From the NCBI GenBank assembly GCA_047621345.1, contig JBLHLW010000015.1:1-64000 (forward strand): 64,000 bases of DNA, given 5' to 3'. Below are positions 42,678 through 52,414 of the stretch, one piece after another. The position numbers and the translations under genes are program-made. The notes beneath the pieces are model-generated. The model was not told where the DNA came from, searched no databases, and saw only the letters and a program-made list of their open reading frames with translations. Numbering within the stretch: the first letter of the stretch is position 1; every line of letters starts with the position of its first letter. Source of the stretch: Actimicrobium sp047621345. Lineage in GTDB: Bacteria; Pseudomonadota; Gammaproteobacteria; Burkholderiales; Burkholderiaceae_D.

Positions 42678-43549
42678 CAAACGTCGATCGCCACGATCTT
42701 GCGGATCAAGACGACGCCCATGATTTCAAGGAAAGCGATCACTGCCAGCGTGGCCCAACCGACCTGACTGTGCCACAGGTAACTCATCGACTCCGGCTCC
42801 ATTTTAGTGAGCACGGCCATCAATGTCAGCGGCAACATGCCCACTACCCAGGCCTGCAACTTGCCTTGTGCAGTCAGTGCAGCGATCTTGCCTTCCATTT
42901 GCAAGCGACTGCGTACCGTCTGTGAGGTGCGCTCCAACGTTTCTGCCAGACCGCCGCCCGTCTCTGCTGATATCCGCATGGCAGACACCACCAGCGTGGT
43001 CGTCGCCGTTGGAATGCGTCGACTGAGATTGCTCAGGCTTTGTTCGAGCGTGACGCCAAGGCGCTGTTCACGCAGCATCAGTGAAAACTCTTGCGCCAGC
43101 GGCGGTTGCGATTCGGCGACCAGTTGCTGGGTCGCGGCATTGAGGCCGATGCCGGCGCGCAAGCCGCCAGACAACATCAGCAAGGCATCCGGCAACTGCG
43201 CATCGAACTGTTGAAGGCGACGCTTCCGTAACCAGCGATAGAGCGCACGCGGTAATAAACCGAGTCCGAAACAGACCGGCAGTGCCAGCAAGACGCTGCC
43301 CGTCAGCAGCCACGCAATGACGCCACCCAGCACCATCACAGTAAGGTTCGCGAGGAATAACTTGGCCGGGTCAATGAACAGGAAAAATTCGCGCGCTTGA
43401 AAGCGGGTGCGGTCGGTGAAGCTGTCACGATAACGCTGTATCGCTGCGCCACCCTCCTTCAGAAGGACCCAGCTCAGCAATGCCGCTGCCAGGCAGACCA
43501 CCGTGCTGATTGCCACTACCAGCACGCCCTGGCTTCCAGCCGCGCTCAT
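42677..43549 (-). CDS. tadB: Tad pilus inner-membrane platform protein TadB
   Basis: 290 residues from the ATG at 43549, overlapping the tadA stop (ATGA). Type II secretion F domain: LPDALLMLSGGLRAGIGL, VVSAMRISAETGGGLAETLERTS, plus membrane helices at both ends (VLVVAISTVVCLAAALLSWV and the C-terminal VGWATLAVIAFLEIMGVVLI, in part). Partner of TadC beneath the ATPase. Confidence 0.9.
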   Translation of the reverse strand: MSAAGSQGVLVVAISTVVCLAAALLSWVLLKEGGAAIQRYRDSFTDRTRFQAREFFLFIDPAKLFLANLTVMVLGGVIAWLLTGSVLLALPVCFGLGLLPRALYRWLRKRRLQQFDAQLPDALLMLSGGLRAGIGLNAATQQLVAESQPPLAQEFSLMLREQRLGVTLEQSLSNLSRRIPTATTTLVVSAMRISAETGGGLAETLERTSQTVRSRLQMEGKIAALTAQGKLQAWVVGMLPLTLMAVLTKMEPESMSYLWHSQVGWATLAVIAFLEIMGVVLIRKIVAIDV

Positions 43550-45285
43550 GCCAGATCCCGTGGCACCGACGCCAATGTCGCGTCTGGCTTGAAAATTGAC
43601 AAGTCCGGCGTGATGCCTGCCGCGCGCAAGTCGTCGTAAAACGTCGGCACCAAATCGCAGCCGGTAAAACAACCGCGCACCTTGCCCGCCTTACCATCGA
43701 AACCCTGGCTGGCAAAACGGAACAGTTCCTGCAACAGAATTTTGCCGCTTTCCATTCCGGTGATTTCGGTGATGCTGGTGACCATGCGGGTACCGCAGGC
43801 GAAACGGGTCTGCTGCACGATGATGTCAACGGCCGAGCTGATTTGCTCGCGGATGGCCTGCAGCGGCAAATCCATCCCCGCCATCAGCACCATTGTTTCG
43901 AGCCGTGCCAACCCGTCGCGCGGCGTGTTGGCGTGCAGCGTCGTCAGCGATCCTTCATGGCCGGTATTCATCGCCTGCAGCATGTCGAGCGCTTCAGCGC
44001 CACGGCATTCACCAACAACGATGCGGTCAGGTCGCATCCGCAGCGTGTTGCGCACCAGTTCACGGATCGTGACGGCGCCCTTGCCTTCGACATTGGCGGG
44101 CCGCGCTTCAAGGCTGATCAGGTGCGCGTGATGCAGCTTGAGTTCGGCCGCATCCTCAACCGTAATCACTCGTTCATGGTCCGGAATGCAGTTCGACAGA
44201 ATGTTGAGCAGCGTGGTTTTGCCAGATCCAGTCCCTCCTGAAACCACGATATTTTTGCGCGCAACGACGCAGATGCGCAGGAACTCGGCCATGGCAGCGC
44301 TGACCGAACCAGCCCTGACAAGATCCTCGGCGGTCAGCTTGCGACGGGCGAATTTGCGGATCGTCAGCGTCGCCCCCTTTAGTGCCAGCGGTGCAATGAT
44401 GGCATTGACGCGCGAGCCATCCTTGAGCCGCGCATCGACCATCGGCGAGGATTCATCGATGCGCCGTCCGAGAGGAGCGACGATACGTTCGATCACACCC
44501 AGCACCGCACGCTCGCCCGTAAAGACCAGCGGATGCCGGTGCAAGCGGCCAGCCCGCTCGACGTAGATCTCGTCGTAGCGATTGACCATGATTTCGCTGA
44601 CTTCGTCGTCAGCCAGCAAGTCCTCCAGCGGACCGAGACCGATCGCTTCGTTAAGGACTTGCTGGCGTAACAGACCGCGATCGAGCTCGTGCGGGATTTC
44701 CGCTTCGCGGACCAGCATGATTTGCTGAATCAAGGCGTCGGTATCCTGCCGCAATTGCTGGTCGGACATCGTCGAGACATCGTGGCGGCGCAAGTCCATC
44801 GTCTGCAACAACTCGGCATGCAGACGTCGGCGCCAGTCGAATTCGAGTTCGCGCCGCGCTGGATTGGCCGATGCATGGAGCACCAGCGGACCGGGTGGCG
44901 CGGGGGCGTCTCCGGCAGTGATCGCATTGCTCTGTTCGGGCATCACCATGCCACTGCTCACGGCGCTTGCCACTTTTGTTGAGTCGGTATCAGAAGCCAA
45001 CGGTGAAACCTGGAGTCGGTACGGACCAATGCCAATCAGGTCATGCCGTTGCAGTGGTCCGGCATGGACATCAATCCGTTCGCCATTGACGCTGACGCCG
45101 CCATACGCACCGAGACACTGAATCATGATGCCGGACGGTGTCGTCATCAACCGGGCATGCTCCTGGGCGATACGCCAGTTTGTCAGTCGGATTTCATTCA
45201 GACGTGATTTACCAATACCGCAATCGGCAGGTGTATCGCGTGTGCTAATGGAGCCATCGGGGTCAATGATTTTGATATGCAGCAT
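43546..45285 (-). CDS. tadA: FHA-domain fused TadA/CpaF pilus ATPase
   Basis: 579 residues. Residues 1-100 form an FHA phosphopeptide-binding domain (GIGKSRLNEIRL, RIAQEHARL, YGGVSVNGERI). The rest is a CpaF-type secretion ATPase with Walker A VVSGGTGSGKTTLLN, the Asp box TVEDAAEL and Walker B region RPDRIVVGECRGAEALDML (in part). Powers Flp pilus assembly. The FHA fusion suggests control by Ser/Thr phosphorylation, although no such kinase is in the window. Confidence 0.93.
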   Translation of the reverse strand: MLHIKIIDPDGSISTRDTPADCGIGKSRLNEIRLTNWRIAQEHARLMTTPSGIMIQCLGAYGGVSVNGERIDVHAGPLQRHDLIGIGPYRLQVSPLASDTDSTKVASAVSSGMVMPEQSNAITAGDAPAPPGPLVLHASANPARRELEFDWRRRLHAELLQTMDLRRHDVSTMSDQQLRQDTDALIQQIMLVREAEIPHELDRGLLRQQVLNEAIGLGPLEDLLADDEVSEIMVNRYDEIYVERAGRLHRHPLVFTGERAVLGVIERIVAPLGRRIDESSPMVDARLKDGSRVNAIIAPLALKGATLTIRKFARRKLTAEDLVRAGSVSAAMAEFLRICVVARKNIVVSGGTGSGKTTLLNILSNCIPDHERVITVEDAAELKLHHAHLISLEARPANVEGKGAVTIRELVRNTLRMRPDRIVVGECRGAEALDMLQAMNTGHEGSLTTLHANTPRDGLARLETMVLMAGMDLPLQAIREQISSAVDIIVQQTRFACGTRMVTSITEITGMESGKILLQELFRFASQGFDGKAGKVRGCFTGCDLVPTFYDDLRAAGITPDLSIFKPDATLASVPRDLA

Positions 45286-45298
45286 GATGAATCCGGGC

Positions 45299-47113
45299 TT
45301 AGTGGGACGACATGCCGAAAGGTGCGCTATCCGCAGTCGCGGAAGACGCCGGTTGAGGTTGAGGTTGAGGTTGAGGTTGAGGTTGAGGTTGAGGTTGAGG
45401 TTGCGACTGCGGTCGAGGCGACACGGCTGACTGTATCGACATCAACTGTGGCGGCGGTGCCTGTACAGGCGTTACGACGGACACCGGAGCCACTGATAAT
45501 TCCGAGACCGTTGCGCTGCCCTGCGCGGGCAAACGAATCGTCGCCGGCGTCTCCAGATAGGGCTGCTTGCCGAGGTTTTTTTTCAGCTCGCCAGTGGTGC
45601 GCTCGATACGCTCGATCAAGGCCGGACTGCGGCTGTCGACCAGAGTCGGCGTGACGAAGACGACTAGTTCGGTTTCTTTGTTTTCGAAACGCTTGGATCT
45701 GAACAAGGCGCCGAGTACCGGCATGTCTCCGAGCAGCGGCACCTTGTCGATGCTGGTGCTGTTATCCGCTTGCAGCATGCCCGCCAGCACGATGGTGTCG
45801 CCGGCCATGACATTGAATTCGGTCTTGGTCTTGCGCGTTTGCAGCCCCGGACCGGCGGTGGTGCTGATCGATGCATCAATTTTGCTGACTTCGGCATCAA
45901 TGGTGGCGCGGATGACGCCATTGCGGTCGACCTTTGGCAAGATGTCGAGCTTGATGCCGTAGGGCTTGAACTGGACCGTCACACCATTGATGGTCGCCAC
46001 CGAATACGGGAATTCGCCACCAGCGAGGAAACTGGCCTTGGTCCCGCTGCGGGCTGACAACTGCGGTTGTGCCAGCAAGCTGGCCTTGCCTTGCTGCGCC
46101 AGCAAATTGAGTTGCGCGTTCAGACCGAGATTGAGCGCACTGAGCACGTTGAGTCCGCCCGGTACCAGCACCGGAACGCTGCTGCCTTCCGGTGAAATGA
46201 TAGGCGCAGCATTGGTACTCTGGATATTGACTTGATAAGGACCGTCAGTGCCGCGCCGGCCCGGCGACCAGATCGCACCCACCGCCGCCCCGCCGACACT
46301 GCCCCACTTGAGGCCGATGTCGCGCAATTCGTTGGACGGGAATTCGACCACCTTCACGTCCAGCATCACCATCGGCTCCCATCCGAGTTGGTTGGTGAAA
46401 TTGATGATTTGCGGGTAACGTTTTTCGAGCATGTCGATTTTAGCCAGCTCGACGTCGGACAGGTTATCGCCTTCGATGATGACCTTGTCACCGATGATTG
46501 ACGTACGCGTGCCAGACATCGTCTTCAGAAAAGCCGTCACTTCGCGGGCAATGCGCGTGGTGTCGCCCGGCACGATGCTGACCTTGACGCGCTGGTAACG
46601 GCCGTCTGCATTCCAGACGAACAGCGACGAGGTACCGACGCCATTGGCAAATACGATTACCTCTTTTTCATCGAGTGCCGCCGCCGACATAATTTGGCCA
46701 TTCCCAACCGCAATGCGCGCCACGCCGGGGGTCGGAAATACCCGCGACTCGCCAACGAACATTTCGATTTCCGGGATCAGGCTCTGATCGTTTTGCGGCG
46801 TAATCGGCGCATACGGTCGCATCGCCGCTGACGGACGGCGCACGGTGGGCTTGAGTTGCACAGCGTAGCCATTGCGCGGCGCCGCTGTCGTTGTCTGCGC
46901 GGATGGGCTGTCCGTGGTCGACGACGCCGATGACTCAGGGCTGAGCGCCGTCTTTGCCACGGACCGGGAAACCTCCCGGCCAGGAGTGACTGAGGGAGCA
47001 ACAGTCTCTGCTACTCCCACTGGAACCACACCTTGTGCATGCACCTGCAACAACGTCAGACCAGCACACAGACTGACTCCACCGGCAATAAGGCGCCAAC
47101 GGGAAAACGTCAC
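45299..47113 (-). CDS. rcpA: Flp pilus secretin RcpA/CpaC
   Basis: 604 residues if started at the GTG at 47113, which has AGAGGA upstream and gives a good signal peptide (VTFSRWRLIAGGVSLCAGL...VHAQG); an ATG at 47209 is the alternative. Contains the N-terminal pilus-secretin domain (GESRVFPTPGVARIAVGNGQ), BON-like and secretin domains (LLAQPQLSARSGTKASFLAGGEFPY, in part). Near the C-terminus a Gln-Pro run is encoded by GGTTGA hexamers (45351-45402). Outer-membrane pore of the pilus. Confidence 0.9.
   Translation of the reverse strand: MTFSRWRLIAGGVSLCAGLTLLQVHAQGVVPVGVAETVAPSVTPGREVSRSVAKTALSPESSASSTTDSPSAQTTTAAPRNGYAVQLKPTVRRPSAAMRPYAPITPQNDQSLIPEIEMFVGESRVFPTPGVARIAVGNGQIMSAAALDEKEVIVFANGVGTSSLFVWNADGRYQRVKVSIVPGDTTRIAREVTAFLKTMSGTRTSIIGDKVIIEGDNLSDVELAKIDMLEKRYPQIINFTNQLGWEPMVMLDVKVVEFPSNELRDIGLKWGSVGGAAVGAIWSPGRRGTDGPYQVNIQSTNAAPIISPEGSSVPVLVPGGLNVLSALNLGLNAQLNLLAQQGKASLLAQPQLSARSGTKASFLAGGEFPYSVATINGVTVQFKPYGIKLDILPKVDRNGVIRATIDAEVSKIDASISTTAGPGLQTRKTKTEFNVMAGDTIVLAGMLQADNSTSIDKVPLLGDMPVLGALFRSKRFENKETELVVFVTPTLVDSRSPALIERIERTTGELKKNLGKQPYLETPATIRLPAQGSATVSELSVAPVSVVTPVQAPPPQLMSIQSAVSPRPQSQPQPQPQPQPQPQPQPQPASSATADSAPFGMSSH
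45351..45402. repeat. Hexanucleotide repeat in secretin gene (Gln-Pro run)
   Basis: About 8.7 tandem copies of GGTTGA (plus strand), read on the minus strand as alternating Gln-Pro near the C-terminus of the secretin. The six-base unit keeps frame when units are lost or gained, so the tail length can vary without breaking the gene. Confidence 0.9.
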
Positions 47114-47273
47114 TGCATCCTCTTCGATCCGAGCAAACGACGGCGCGTAAAGTGCACGACAGGGCAACGCGCGCAGCGCGTTCCTGCCCATATGGTGGGA
47201 ACTGGTCATGGCAATTGGCTTTTTTGTGAAGGTAAAAACGTCAAAAACACGGAGGACAGGGTGCTCGACTTGG

Positions 47274-48257
47274 TCAGGGATGCGCAGACTGCACTGTTGT
47301 CCGCGTCGCTAGCGTTGGTGGCGTTGGTGGCGTGGCCGGCGGCTGCTTCATTTTTTTCAGCGTGTCGAGGCCAGCCTGCATCGGATCGGCAATCGGATCG
47401 GTCATCGGATTGTCGTCGGTATCAGACTGCCCGCTCAATTGCAGCGATCCGGGGGCCAGTTTTCCACCTCCACCATACAACACCGGAATCGTACGGCCGA
47501 CACGAAATCGTCCGGGTTGCAAGCCGAGCAGCGCAGCGAGGTCGCCACGGGTACCCGCCATCGGCATCTGATCGGCAGGGTTGCGCAGCAAGGCCGTGAT
47601 CTTGCCCGCTTCGCGCGCGACGATGACGTTTTGCGCCTGCTCGGGAGTGGTATCGAGCGTCACCGTACTAAATTGGCGGCGCTCGCCGGTTCGTGGATCA
47701 TCCGCTGCGCGTTGGCCGGTGGCCATCACCTGCACAGCCTGCAGAAGCGGGAATGTGATCTTCTTTCCCCGATGGTCGACCGTAACCATCAAATCTATGC
47801 TGTCACCGGGTTCGAGCAAGCCGGAGATTGAATTGATTTCATCGACCGGCACCGTCATTGCCCGATGACCGGCATCCACCCGGGCTGAAAACGTCGGTAC
47901 TTTCTTGCCTTCCATCAGTCCCCACATAATCGATTCACCAGCTTTCAGACCGTAGGCAATCGGCTGACCGTCGATACGGGAAAATTGCTCCGGAGGCACC
48001 GACGCCGAATGGGAAAACTCGACGGGTACCTGTCGCACTGCAACGTTATCGGCGCTGAGCAAGGTGCCCTTGCCCAAATCGCTCTTGGCAACGACGACCG
48101 ATACCGTCGGGCCCTTGCCACGTGCTTCGATGCTGGCGATCTGGTCGCTCAGGAAACTACGTGCCAGTAAGGCCGCACCTACGCCAATGGTCAGCGCGAC
48201 GCCGAGAACTAGCCAAGTTTTTTCGGGCCTGAAGTTGCCGAAGGAAGGGAATTTCAT
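47274..48257 (-). CDS. cpaB: Flp pilus assembly protein CpaB/RcpC
   Basis: 327 residues. N-terminal membrane anchor (KTWLVLGVALTIGVGAALLA), then an SAF domain (VSVVVAKSDLGKGTLLSADNVAVRQVP, in part) and the RcpC/CpaB domain (RAMTVPVDEINSISGLLEPGDSIDLMVTV, in part). Works with the secretin. The C-terminal tail is Pro-Thr-rich. The secretin gene follows after about 160 bp. Confidence 0.9.
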   Translation of the reverse strand: MKFPSFGNFRPEKTWLVLGVALTIGVGAALLARSFLSDQIASIEARGKGPTVSVVVAKSDLGKGTLLSADNVAVRQVPVEFSHSASVPPEQFSRIDGQPIAYGLKAGESIMWGLMEGKKVPTFSARVDAGHRAMTVPVDEINSISGLLEPGDSIDLMVTVDHRGKKITFPLLQAVQVMATGQRAADDPRTGERRQFSTVTLDTTPEQAQNVIVAREAGKITALLRNPADQMPMAGTRGDLAALLGLQPGRFRVGRTIPVLYGGGGKLAPGSLQLSGQSDTDDNPMTDPIADPMQAGLDTLKKMKQPPATPPTPPTLATRTTVQSAHP

Positions 48258-48324
48258 GATGGATTAGAGGGACTTGAAATATCGGGTTCAGGGAAAATGG
48301 GCTGCACGACCGAGGTAAAAAAAC

Positions 48325-48600
48325 CTACCGGGCAATATCGTTGTCGTAGGCAGATAAGCCTTTTTTTCTATCCCCTTCGGCCGAGGTGGCATCAGCTGAA
48401 TCTTTTGCCTTTCCAATCGCCGTAGTGGCTGAATTTCCTGACAGTTCTTGCGCAATCCCGGCGGTCTGATGGCGGATCGTCTGCCCAAAAAATTGATAAA
48501 CCGCTATTGCAGCAACTGCAACAAGTGCAACTATGACAATATACTCCGTCATCCCCTGACCGGTTGCGCGGGGAACGGCGGGGGTGAAGTCGTGTTTCAT
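48325..48600 (-). CDS. Flp-type pilin
   Basis: 91 residues from the ATG at 48600 (AGGAG seven bases upstream). Short leader, then the type IVb processing region GQGMTEYIVIVALVAVAAIA with the Glu-Tyr pair of Flp pilins and one hydrophobic helix. The C-terminus (about 40 residues, charged, ends NDIAR) is longer than in classic Flp. First gene of the tad unit, hence probably the major pilin. No prepilin peptidase gene lies nearby. Confidence 0.8.
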   Translation of the reverse strand: MKHDFTPAVPRATGQGMTEYIVIVALVAVAAIAVYQFFGQTIRHQTAGIAQELSGNSATTAIGKAKDSADATSAEGDRKKGLSAYDNDIAR

Positions 48601-49049
48601 CGGCGAACTCCTGACTAGTTTGATTGACAAGAAAGGATGCCAATTTACCTAATTTTTTTGACTGACTAGCAGTCATTTTTTTGTGTAGTTGTGTAGTTAC
48701 CCATGGCGATATTCAACATAAAAGGTATCAAAATGGATAACAGCGACAGCTGCCATTTCGGCACCCCATTGATTCGTCGGTGACAGCCCTCGATACGCGT
48801 GCTACGGCGAGAGGCAAGATGGCGAAAGCCTGTCAGCAACCTTCACGTGAACTCAAATGGTTATTTCCGCGCGCCATTTATCCAAACCAAAAAAATCGTC
48901 ATGGTGACGACCAATTAATGTTGTTATCAGGCGATAGCCAGAACCTAATGCCGGGAGATTAAAGCGGGGAGAGAAAGCAACAACGCCAGGTCATGCCTGG
49001 CGCTGGAAAACCGCGTATCCGGCGTTGCGCCGGCTACGTTTAACTCCCC
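48601..49049. other. Gap between pilin gene and proQ-like gene
   Basis: 449 bp with no supported gene. It should hold the pilin promoter. Two hairpins near the proQ-like stop, CGCCAGG-TCATG-CCTGGCG (48984-49002) and CCGGCG-TTG-CGCCGG (49019-49033), may end its transcript. A 60-codon plus-strand frame at 48780 lacks a ribosome site and protein-like composition. Confidence 0.5.
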
Positions 49050-49505
49050 CTACTTGGCGAACTTGGCAGCAAGCTGGCTCAGCTTTTCGGTGTGCAGGCG
49101 TGCCGCATCGGCGGCCTGGCGCTCCGCCTCTGCGGCCTGACGCGCTTCTTCTTCCTTCGCGCGCACTGCCTTGCGCTGGTCGGCTTCTTTCTTGAAGCGC
49201 TCTTTGAGAAGCGTAGCCGCACGCAGGCGGTGCTCGTCAGTCAGCGCATCGCCTGGCTTTCCGTCAAGATCATGGCGGTGCGTGGCTTTTTCTGCTGTTT
49301 TGAGATAACGCAATGAGTTGGTGTGCTGACCCAGTGCGATGCGCAAAACCTTGCGCGGCAATTCGGGCTGAAGAGCAATGATTTGCTTGTCGATGCCGAT
49401 GGCCAGCGGCAGGCAATCGCGAAAGGCAGGAAAAGTTTGCTGGAGTTCTTTCAGCAGCGCGCGCGCAGCCTGGACGGGATTGGGGGCAGGTGTTGGAGAA
49501 GTCAT
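49050..49505 (-). CDS. ProQ/FinO family RNA chaperone
   Basis: 151 residues from the ATG at 49505. The ProQ/FinO domain covers residues 10-95 (LLKELQQTFPAFRDCLPLAIGI, LRIALGQHTNSLRYLK, in part), followed by a Lys/Ala/Glu-rich helical tail. Such proteins bind structured small RNAs and mRNA 3' ends. It stands between the pilus locus and the efflux operon without clear partners. Confidence 0.9.
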   Translation of the reverse strand: MTSPTPAPNPVQAARALLKELQQTFPAFRDCLPLAIGIDKQIIALQPELPRKVLRIALGQHTNSLRYLKTAEKATHRHDLDGKPGDALTDEHRLRAATLLKERFKKEADQRKAVRAKEEEARQAAEAERQAADAARLHTEKLSQLAAKFAK

Positions 49506-49593
49506 TCGGGAAAGTGTATGGAAACAGGAGATAAAGAGGTCTGAGGATAGCACGACGTCCGCGCAGCGGACGCCTGCAGCGACACGATTGATG

Positions 49594-51156
49594 TCAATGC
49601 GCCCCACCACCATCGGCGGGCGCTGCCGAGTTGGACCGCTTGGTCACCCAGACCAGGCCGATCAGCGCAAGAAACAGGAGCGCCGAAACCCAGAAAATAT
49701 CAGTCGCTGCCAAGGTGCTGGCCTGGACGCTCAGTCCACGTTCGATGACCGCATACGCGCCCTGTTCTGACAATCCTTGCGCGGTCAACCCCTGCACTGC
49801 CTGAGCAAACGCGGGACTCTGGGCGCTGGTATGTTCGGCCAGTTGGGCATGGTGCAACGCGGTCCGGCTATCCCAGACGGTCGACGTAATCGAGGTACCT
49901 ATACCGCCAAACATGATCCGCACGAAATTCGACAACCCGGCGGCGGCCGGTATCTTGTCGGGCGACAGGCCGGACAAAATAATCGAGGTCAACGGAATAA
50001 AGAACATGGCCATGGCTGCACCCTGAATGAACGTCGGGATGATTAGCGTAATCGGATCGACGTCGACACTAAAGCGTGAGCGCATGTAAAACACCAGCGC
50101 AAAAACCAAAAATCCTGTTGTGGCGACCCACCGTGCATCGACCTTGGGCATCATCTTGCCGATGAGTGGCGACATCAGAATCGCTAGCACGCCCACTGGC
50201 GCCATGACCTTGCCGGCCTCGGTGGCGGTGTAGGACAGTTGGGTTTGCAGCCAGAGCGGCAAAATCACCAGACTGCCGAAGAACAGTCCGTAGCCAACCG
50301 AAATCGCAATCACGCCGCCAGTAAAATTGCGCCCCTTGAATAACGACAGGTCGACGACCGGATGATCTTCGCCCAACTCCCAGATAACGAAGTAGATGAA
50401 TGCCACGACGGCGATCGCGCCTAGCAGTACGATCTCGCCCGAATTAAACCAGTCAAGTTCCTTGCCCTTGTCGAGCATCAGTTGCAGGCAGCCGACCCAG
50501 AGCACCAGCAGCACCAAGCCAACCTTGTCGATCGGCAAGCGTCGGATGGCGCTTTCGCGCTTGTGATAAATCGACCAGGTTGCCCAGGCCGCAAATAGGC
50601 CGATTGGAATGTTGATGTAAAAAATCCATGGCCACGTGTAATTATCGGAAATCCACCCGCCCAGTAGCGGCCCCATGATCGGCGCGACGAGCGTGGTCAT
50701 ACCCCAGAATGCGAGCGCCATGCCGCTCTTGGCAGGCGGATAACTCGATAACAGCAACGCTTGCGACAGCGGGATCATGGGACCGGCAACCGCGCCTTGC
50801 AGTACGCGAGCCGCGATCAGTAACTCGATGCTTGGTGCCAGTCCGCACAGGATAGAGGCGATCACAAACAGCAGGATCGATGTCACAAACAATTTGACCT
50901 GCCCAACGCGCATCGTCAGCCAACCGGTCAGCGGTACCGAAATCGCATTGGCTACTGCGAACGAGGTGATGACCCAAGTGCCCTGTTGCGGCGAGACGCC
51001 GAGGTCGCCGGAAATGGCCGGAATGGATACATTGGCGATCGATGAGTCGAGCACATTCATGAATACCGCCAGTGACAGCGCAATGGTGCCGATCACAAGC
51101 TGACTGCCTTGCAACGGCGGTAATGACGGTCGTGCAGGTGCGTTCATGGTCGCCAT
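49594..51156 (-). CDS. emrB: MFS multidrug transporter, EmrB/DHA2 family
   Basis: 520 residues from an ATG at 51156 (51147 is also possible). Fourteen membrane helices. DHA2 motifs: FMNVLDSSIANVSIPAISGDLG, TGWLTMRVGQVKLF and GAVAGPMIPLSQALLLSSYPP (in part). Pumps drugs or fatty-acid-like compounds with EmrA and an outer-membrane factor, encoded just upstream in the same operon. Confidence 0.93.
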   Translation of the reverse strand: MATMNAPARPSLPPLQGSQLVIGTIALSLAVFMNVLDSSIANVSIPAISGDLGVSPQQGTWVITSFAVANAISVPLTGWLTMRVGQVKLFVTSILLFVIASILCGLAPSIELLIAARVLQGAVAGPMIPLSQALLLSSYPPAKSGMALAFWGMTTLVAPIMGPLLGGWISDNYTWPWIFYINIPIGLFAAWATWSIYHKRESAIRRLPIDKVGLVLLVLWVGCLQLMLDKGKELDWFNSGEIVLLGAIAVVAFIYFVIWELGEDHPVVDLSLFKGRNFTGGVIAISVGYGLFFGSLVILPLWLQTQLSYTATEAGKVMAPVGVLAILMSPLIGKMMPKVDARWVATTGFLVFALVFYMRSRFSVDVDPITLIIPTFIQGAAMAMFFIPLTSIILSGLSPDKIPAAAGLSNFVRIMFGGIGTSITSTVWDSRTALHHAQLAEHTSAQSPAFAQAVQGLTAQGLSEQGAYAVIERGLSVQASTLAATDIFWVSALLFLALIGLVWVTKRSNSAAPADGGGAH

Positions 51157-51190
51157 CAAAAAGTCCGGTTACAGAAGGTCATGGCGATGC

Positions 51191-52414
51191 TCAGCGCGTG
51201 GCAGGCTGGGCTTTTTCGGGGGCGCGATTTTCAGCACTGTTATCAGCGATGATGCGACTGATCAGCAGATGCCCATCGCTGCCGGCCTTGTCGAAAGCAG
51301 CAGTCTGGTACACCGGCGCGGTACGGGTGGTGGCCGTCGAAGTCAGCGATGTCCCTGCATGGTCGGCAATATCGACCTCAACCTGCATCGAGACACCGAT
51401 GCGCAGCGGTCGCTCGGCCAGCTCTGCGGGATCCAGTGAAATGCGGACCGGCACGCGCTGGACGATCTTGATCCAGTTGCCGCTGGCATTTTGCGCCGGC
51501 AATAGCGCAAATGCCGAACCGGTGCCGGCGGACAGACCGACCACCTTGCCGTGGTAGTTGAACTTCGTGCCGTAGACATCCGAATGTAGCGTGACGGGTT
51601 GGCCGATGCGCAGTCTGGCAATCTGGACTTCCTTGAAATTGGCATCGACCCACAAGCTGTCCAGCGGGACGATCGACAACAATGGCATACCGGCGGCGAC
51701 GCGCTGGCCAACTTGCACCGAGCGTTTGGCAATGTAGCCGGTAATCGGGGCCGGTAACGACGTCCGTGCCGCAGCAAGATAGGCAGCCTGCACTTGGGCT
51801 GCGGCACGCAGTACGGTCGGATGTTGCGCTACCGAAGTGTGGTCGGTCAGCACGCGGTTCGAAGCCAGTTGCTCGCGCGCTGCAGCAGCGGCGGATTCGG
51901 CGCTTTGCAATGCGTTGCGGGCATGGGCAAGTTCTTCTTTCGACACGGCACCGGACCCGATCAGTTCCTGCCGCCGTGCGAGGTCAGTACGCGCACGTTC
52001 GAGGTCACTGTTGCGCGACGTAATGTTGGCATTGAGCGTGCCATTGTTGACGAATAGCGTACGCACTTCGCGGACCGCTTGCGCCAGTTGTGCCGTGGCC
52101 TGGTCCAGCGCGACATTGGCGTCGGCCGGATCAAGCAGCACCAGCGTCGTACCGGCCTGAACGCGTTGGGTATCGTCGGCATTAATGGCGATGACGGTAC
52201 CGCCGATCTGCGGCGTGACCTGCACCACATTACCGGCGACGTAGGCATCATCGGTACTCTCGAAGTGACTCGCAAAAATTATCCACCAGACGCCGTAGGC
52301 AATGAGCAGCAGGATGAGCACACCAGTCGTGACCAGCAACAAAAACCGGCGCTTGCCGCGCGACGGCGCGGCAACGACAGGGACGGCGGGAGGATTGGTG
52401 ACGGGAGTATTCAT
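51191..52414 (-). CDS. emrA: EmrA-type membrane fusion protein (HlyD family)
   Basis: 407 residues. One N-terminal membrane helix (FLLLVTTGVLILLLIAYGVWW, in part), biotinyl-lipoyl half domains (STDDAYVAGNVVQVTPQIGGTV and VQVGQRVAAGMPLLSIVP) around a coiled-coil hairpin (about 95-200). Bridges EmrB to the outer-membrane factor. The start overlaps the preceding gene's stop (ATGA). Confidence 0.93.
   Translation of the reverse strand: MNTPVTNPPAVPVVAAPSRGKRRFLLLVTTGVLILLLIAYGVWWIIFASHFESTDDAYVAGNVVQVTPQIGGTVIAINADDTQRVQAGTTLVLLDPADANVALDQATAQLAQAVREVRTLFVNNGTLNANITSRNSDLERARTDLARRQELIGSGAVSKEELAHARNALQSAESAAAAAREQLASNRVLTDHTSVAQHPTVLRAAAQVQAAYLAAARTSLPAPITGYIAKRSVQVGQRVAAGMPLLSIVPLDSLWVDANFKEVQIARLRIGQPVTLHSDVYGTKFNYHGKVVGLSAGTGSAFALLPAQNASGNWIKIVQRVPVRISLDPAELAERPLRIGVSMQVEVDIADHAGTSLTSTATTRTAPVYQTAAFDKAGSDGHLLISRIIADNSAENRAPEKAQPATR

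Noticed and set aside
48780..48900. Riboswitch-like sequence
   Set aside because: Compared by eye with GEMM (c-di-GMP) and cobalamin types; no conserved core was found.
48780..48962. 60-codon plus-strand frame in the pilin-proQ gap
   Set aside because: No ribosome site and no recognisable features.
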